64,000 nt of DNA from Chryseobacterium flavum. Its GTDB lineage: Bacteria > Bacteroidota > Bacteroidia > Flavobacteriales > Weeksellaceae. The stretch is taken from contig NZ_QNUE01000004.1 of assembly GCF_003385595.1 (NCBI RefSeq), positions 248,001 to 312,000 on the forward strand. The letters run 5' to 3'. The position numbers and the translations under genes were made by a program. The notes under the pieces were generated by a model. It ran no database searches, was not told where the DNA came from, and saw nothing but the letters and a program-made list of their open reading frames with translations. Below, in pieces: positions 60,185-64,000 of the stretch. Every line of letters starts with the position of its first letter. Positions within the stretch are counted from its first letter, which is position 1.

Positions 60185-61206
60185 TTAAACACCTAAATAT
60201 TCTCTCAATCCTTTCAACAGCTCCAGTTGGTTCTTCGTCCGGTCTAAATTATGCTCAGGATATTTTGTGGAATAATAAATACTTCCATTCAGATAATCCG
60301 TTAAAAAACGAAGTTCCTGGATATAAATGGCAACCTGTGCTGCGTAATCCAGATTCCCGGACTCTTCAGGAGTAAGCTTTTCCTTTAAATGGAACAGGAA
60401 TCCTTCTTTTACGGTTGCATACATTTCAGGGTTGAAATTGTTTCTGGCATTTCCGTCATCTTCATGAGTTGTATTGGTATAAGACTGTATCATCGTTCCA
60501 AAATCATACAAAACAGTAGACATCATTACCGTATCCAGATCAATTACCGCTAATGGATTGTGATTCTGATCAAAAAGGATATTACTGATTTTTACATCTG
60601 CATGAATGATTCTTTTGGGGATCAGATTGTTTTTCTCCATTCCAATCCATTGATCGGGCAAGGACAGAAACTGGTTGGTGATTTCTATTTCAGTCTTTGC
60701 ATTTTCTTTTAAATGAGCAGCTGCATTTTTTAGGGAGCTTTTATAATCAGCAATTCTTTTTTCAAAATTGAGAAAATCAGGAATCGGATCTTTAATGACT
60801 GGCAGTTTATCAGTATTTACGGTGTTAAGGAAATAACCAAATGTTTTGGCAGCTTCAAAAGCTGTCTGTAACGATGGAGCGGAAAGGAAAGTAACACTGT
60901 TTTCTATGAAATTGAGCATACGCCACGGATGGCCATCTGCATCTTCTATCAGAATCTTATGGGTAAGTGAAGGAATAGGTTCAATAATCTGAAACTGATA
61001 ATTACCTGACCTGAGAATTTCATTGATCATTAAGTGATTATTGATGATCACTTCCGGCTGCCTGAAAACATGATTATTAATTTTCTGCAGGATAAATTTT
61101 TTACCCTGATCTTTATCCTCCAGAAGATAAGTTGTATTGATCAGCCCGTCAGTAACAGGTGTGAGATCATAATGATCTGTGCCGATAAATTCAAAAACAA
61201 TATCTT

Positions 61207-61216
<10 letters not shown>
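60185..61216 (-). CDS. sugar kinase, N-acetylhexosamine 1-kinase (NahK)-like
   Basis: 343 aa of the aminoglycoside-phosphotransferase fold. The N-lobe has TPVTDGLINTTYLLED and FILQKINNHVF (about 19-50), where the I-N-x-T loop and Lys bind ATP. The catalytic loop is HADVKISNILFDQ (about 194-206, Asp after His-Ala) and the metal Asp follows in AVIDLDTVM. The overall match is to NahK-type anomeric kinases that phosphorylate GalNAc/GlcNAc at O1. Its start overlaps the nucleotidyltransferase by 10 bp. The sugar is inferred from the operon: a GH109 enzyme releases GalNAc. Confidence 0.8.
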
Positions 61217-63508
<2,292 letters not shown>

Positions 63509-63636
63509 TTATTTTTTTTCTAAATATATTAAAACTTTTGTAAACGGCGATGGAATGGAATATCTGAGTTGTGAATTGAAGATTGAATAACGATTGAGAA
63601 GATCATTATTTTACTTTCTTATATGCAAGTAAAATT

Positions 63637-63670
63637 AAAAACTGACTCAGTTGCCTAAGTCAGTTTTTTA
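63637..63670. terminator. terminator between the GH109 operon and the AIM24 gene
   Basis: AAAAACTGACT (63637-63647) and AGTCAGTTTTT (63658-63668) with T tail; on the minus strand it lies past the AIM24-family stop codon. Confidence 0.8.
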
Positions 63671-63696
63671 TGAAATAATCTGGATAGTCAGAACTG

Positions 63697-64000
63697 CTAT
63701 TTTTCCATATAATATACCTCTTCATAAGGCTGAATCAGTACCCATCCGTGACCTGAAAACTTCATCTGGAATTCCTCGCCGCTTCCTCTTCCGATAAGAC
63801 TTTTAAAAGAAACGTTGGTTTTCAGTTCCGGGCTTAGGTTTCCGGACCAAGCAACAGTAGCATTAGGATCTGTAAATACAGGAGTTTCAGGAGTTACCAA
63901 TAGAGTCAACGGATCTCCGTGAGTAGTAATGGCAATATGTCCTGTTCCTGAAAGCTTTACCTGAAAAAGACCTCCGGACATCATTCCTGCAATACTTTTC
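63697..64000 (-). CDS. AIM24/TIGR00266-family protein, 5' end cut by the window
   Basis: The last 100 residues of an AIM24-family protein; the frame continues unbroken past the window edge ([10 protein letters not shown]). Seen: beta-strand repeats typical of the family, [37 protein letters not shown], and an end strand [14 protein letters not shown]. The Met at 63984 is internal, not the start. Members are widespread TIM-barrel-free beta proteins of unknown activity. It is convergent with no gene and ends before the GH109 operon. Confidence 0.82.
   Translation of the reverse strand, partial: KSIAGMMSGGLFQVKLSGTGHIAITTHGDPLTLLVTPETPVFTDPNATVAWSGNLSPELKTNVSFKSLIGRGSGEEFQMKFSGHGWVLIQPYEEVYYMEK

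Overview
The window looks like chromosome from a Chryseobacterium-type flavobacterium (Bacteroidota, Weeksellaceae). The supporting signs are low GC, genes that mostly lack strong Shine-Dalgarno sequences, many promoters with the Bacteroidota -7 box TAnnTTTG, and a typical gene set: TonB-type outer-membrane barrel, GH3 and GH109 glycosidases, S9 peptidase, RND efflux operon, many AraC and Crp/Fnr regulators. This is inferred from protein families and promoter style. No rRNA, tRNA or CRISPR was seen.

Layout. (1) 1-5750: small metabolic and regulatory genes (alpha/beta hydrolase cut by the window edge, a RidA-like lipoprotein, NAD(P)-epimerase, AraC, SnoaL-like, RidA, Crp/Fnr), with one decayed gene and one short gene fragment. 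(2) 6130-20018: a genomic island of about 13.9 kb inserted at the 3' end of mnmE. It is bounded by 18-bp direct repeats that encode the MnmE C-terminus FCIGK-stop. It carries a tyrosine integrase, a zinc-finger/HTH regulator, a possible replication protein and HTH partner, and defence-type cargo: a two-gene Lamassu-like DUF4297 nuclease plus Rad50-like ATPase; TcmP plus its three-Cys partner; and a membrane-anchored ThsA-type macro-domain protein overlapping a second two-TM protein. A three-gene block of unknown lipoprotein/secreted genes lies between two structured inverted repeats. (3) 20001-26300: mnmE, two surface proteins, Lrp, an MFS exporter and a phosphoesterase. (4) 26400-36220: AraC, RND adaptor-pump-outer membrane channel, a DUF2652 protein and an outer-membrane barrel. 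(5) 36423-42700: GH3 beta-glucosidase, then a methionine uptake operon (EamA, metN, metI, metQ) preceded by a Met/Cys-rich leader peptide and an intrinsic terminator that together look like an attenuator. (6) 43025-52094: a quinone/aromatic stress cluster (SDR, MarR, two ring-cleaving dioxygenases, MhqD-like hydrolase, cupin, Na+/H+ antiporter, pirin) with shared ACTAGT-centred palindromes. (7) 52432-64000: topB, regulators, thioesterase, S9 peptidase, DNA glycosylase, and a GH109 / nucleotidyltransferase / sugar-kinase operon that looks like GalNAc salvage, ending in a truncated AIM24-family gene.

The most unusual material is the mnmE-integrated defence island, above all the ThsA-like membrane macro protein that has a membrane partner but no TIR gene, the helically phased TGTTTC repeats before the integrase operon, and the methionine leader/attenuator. 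Everything here was read by eye. Family names rest on motif recognition, not on searches.
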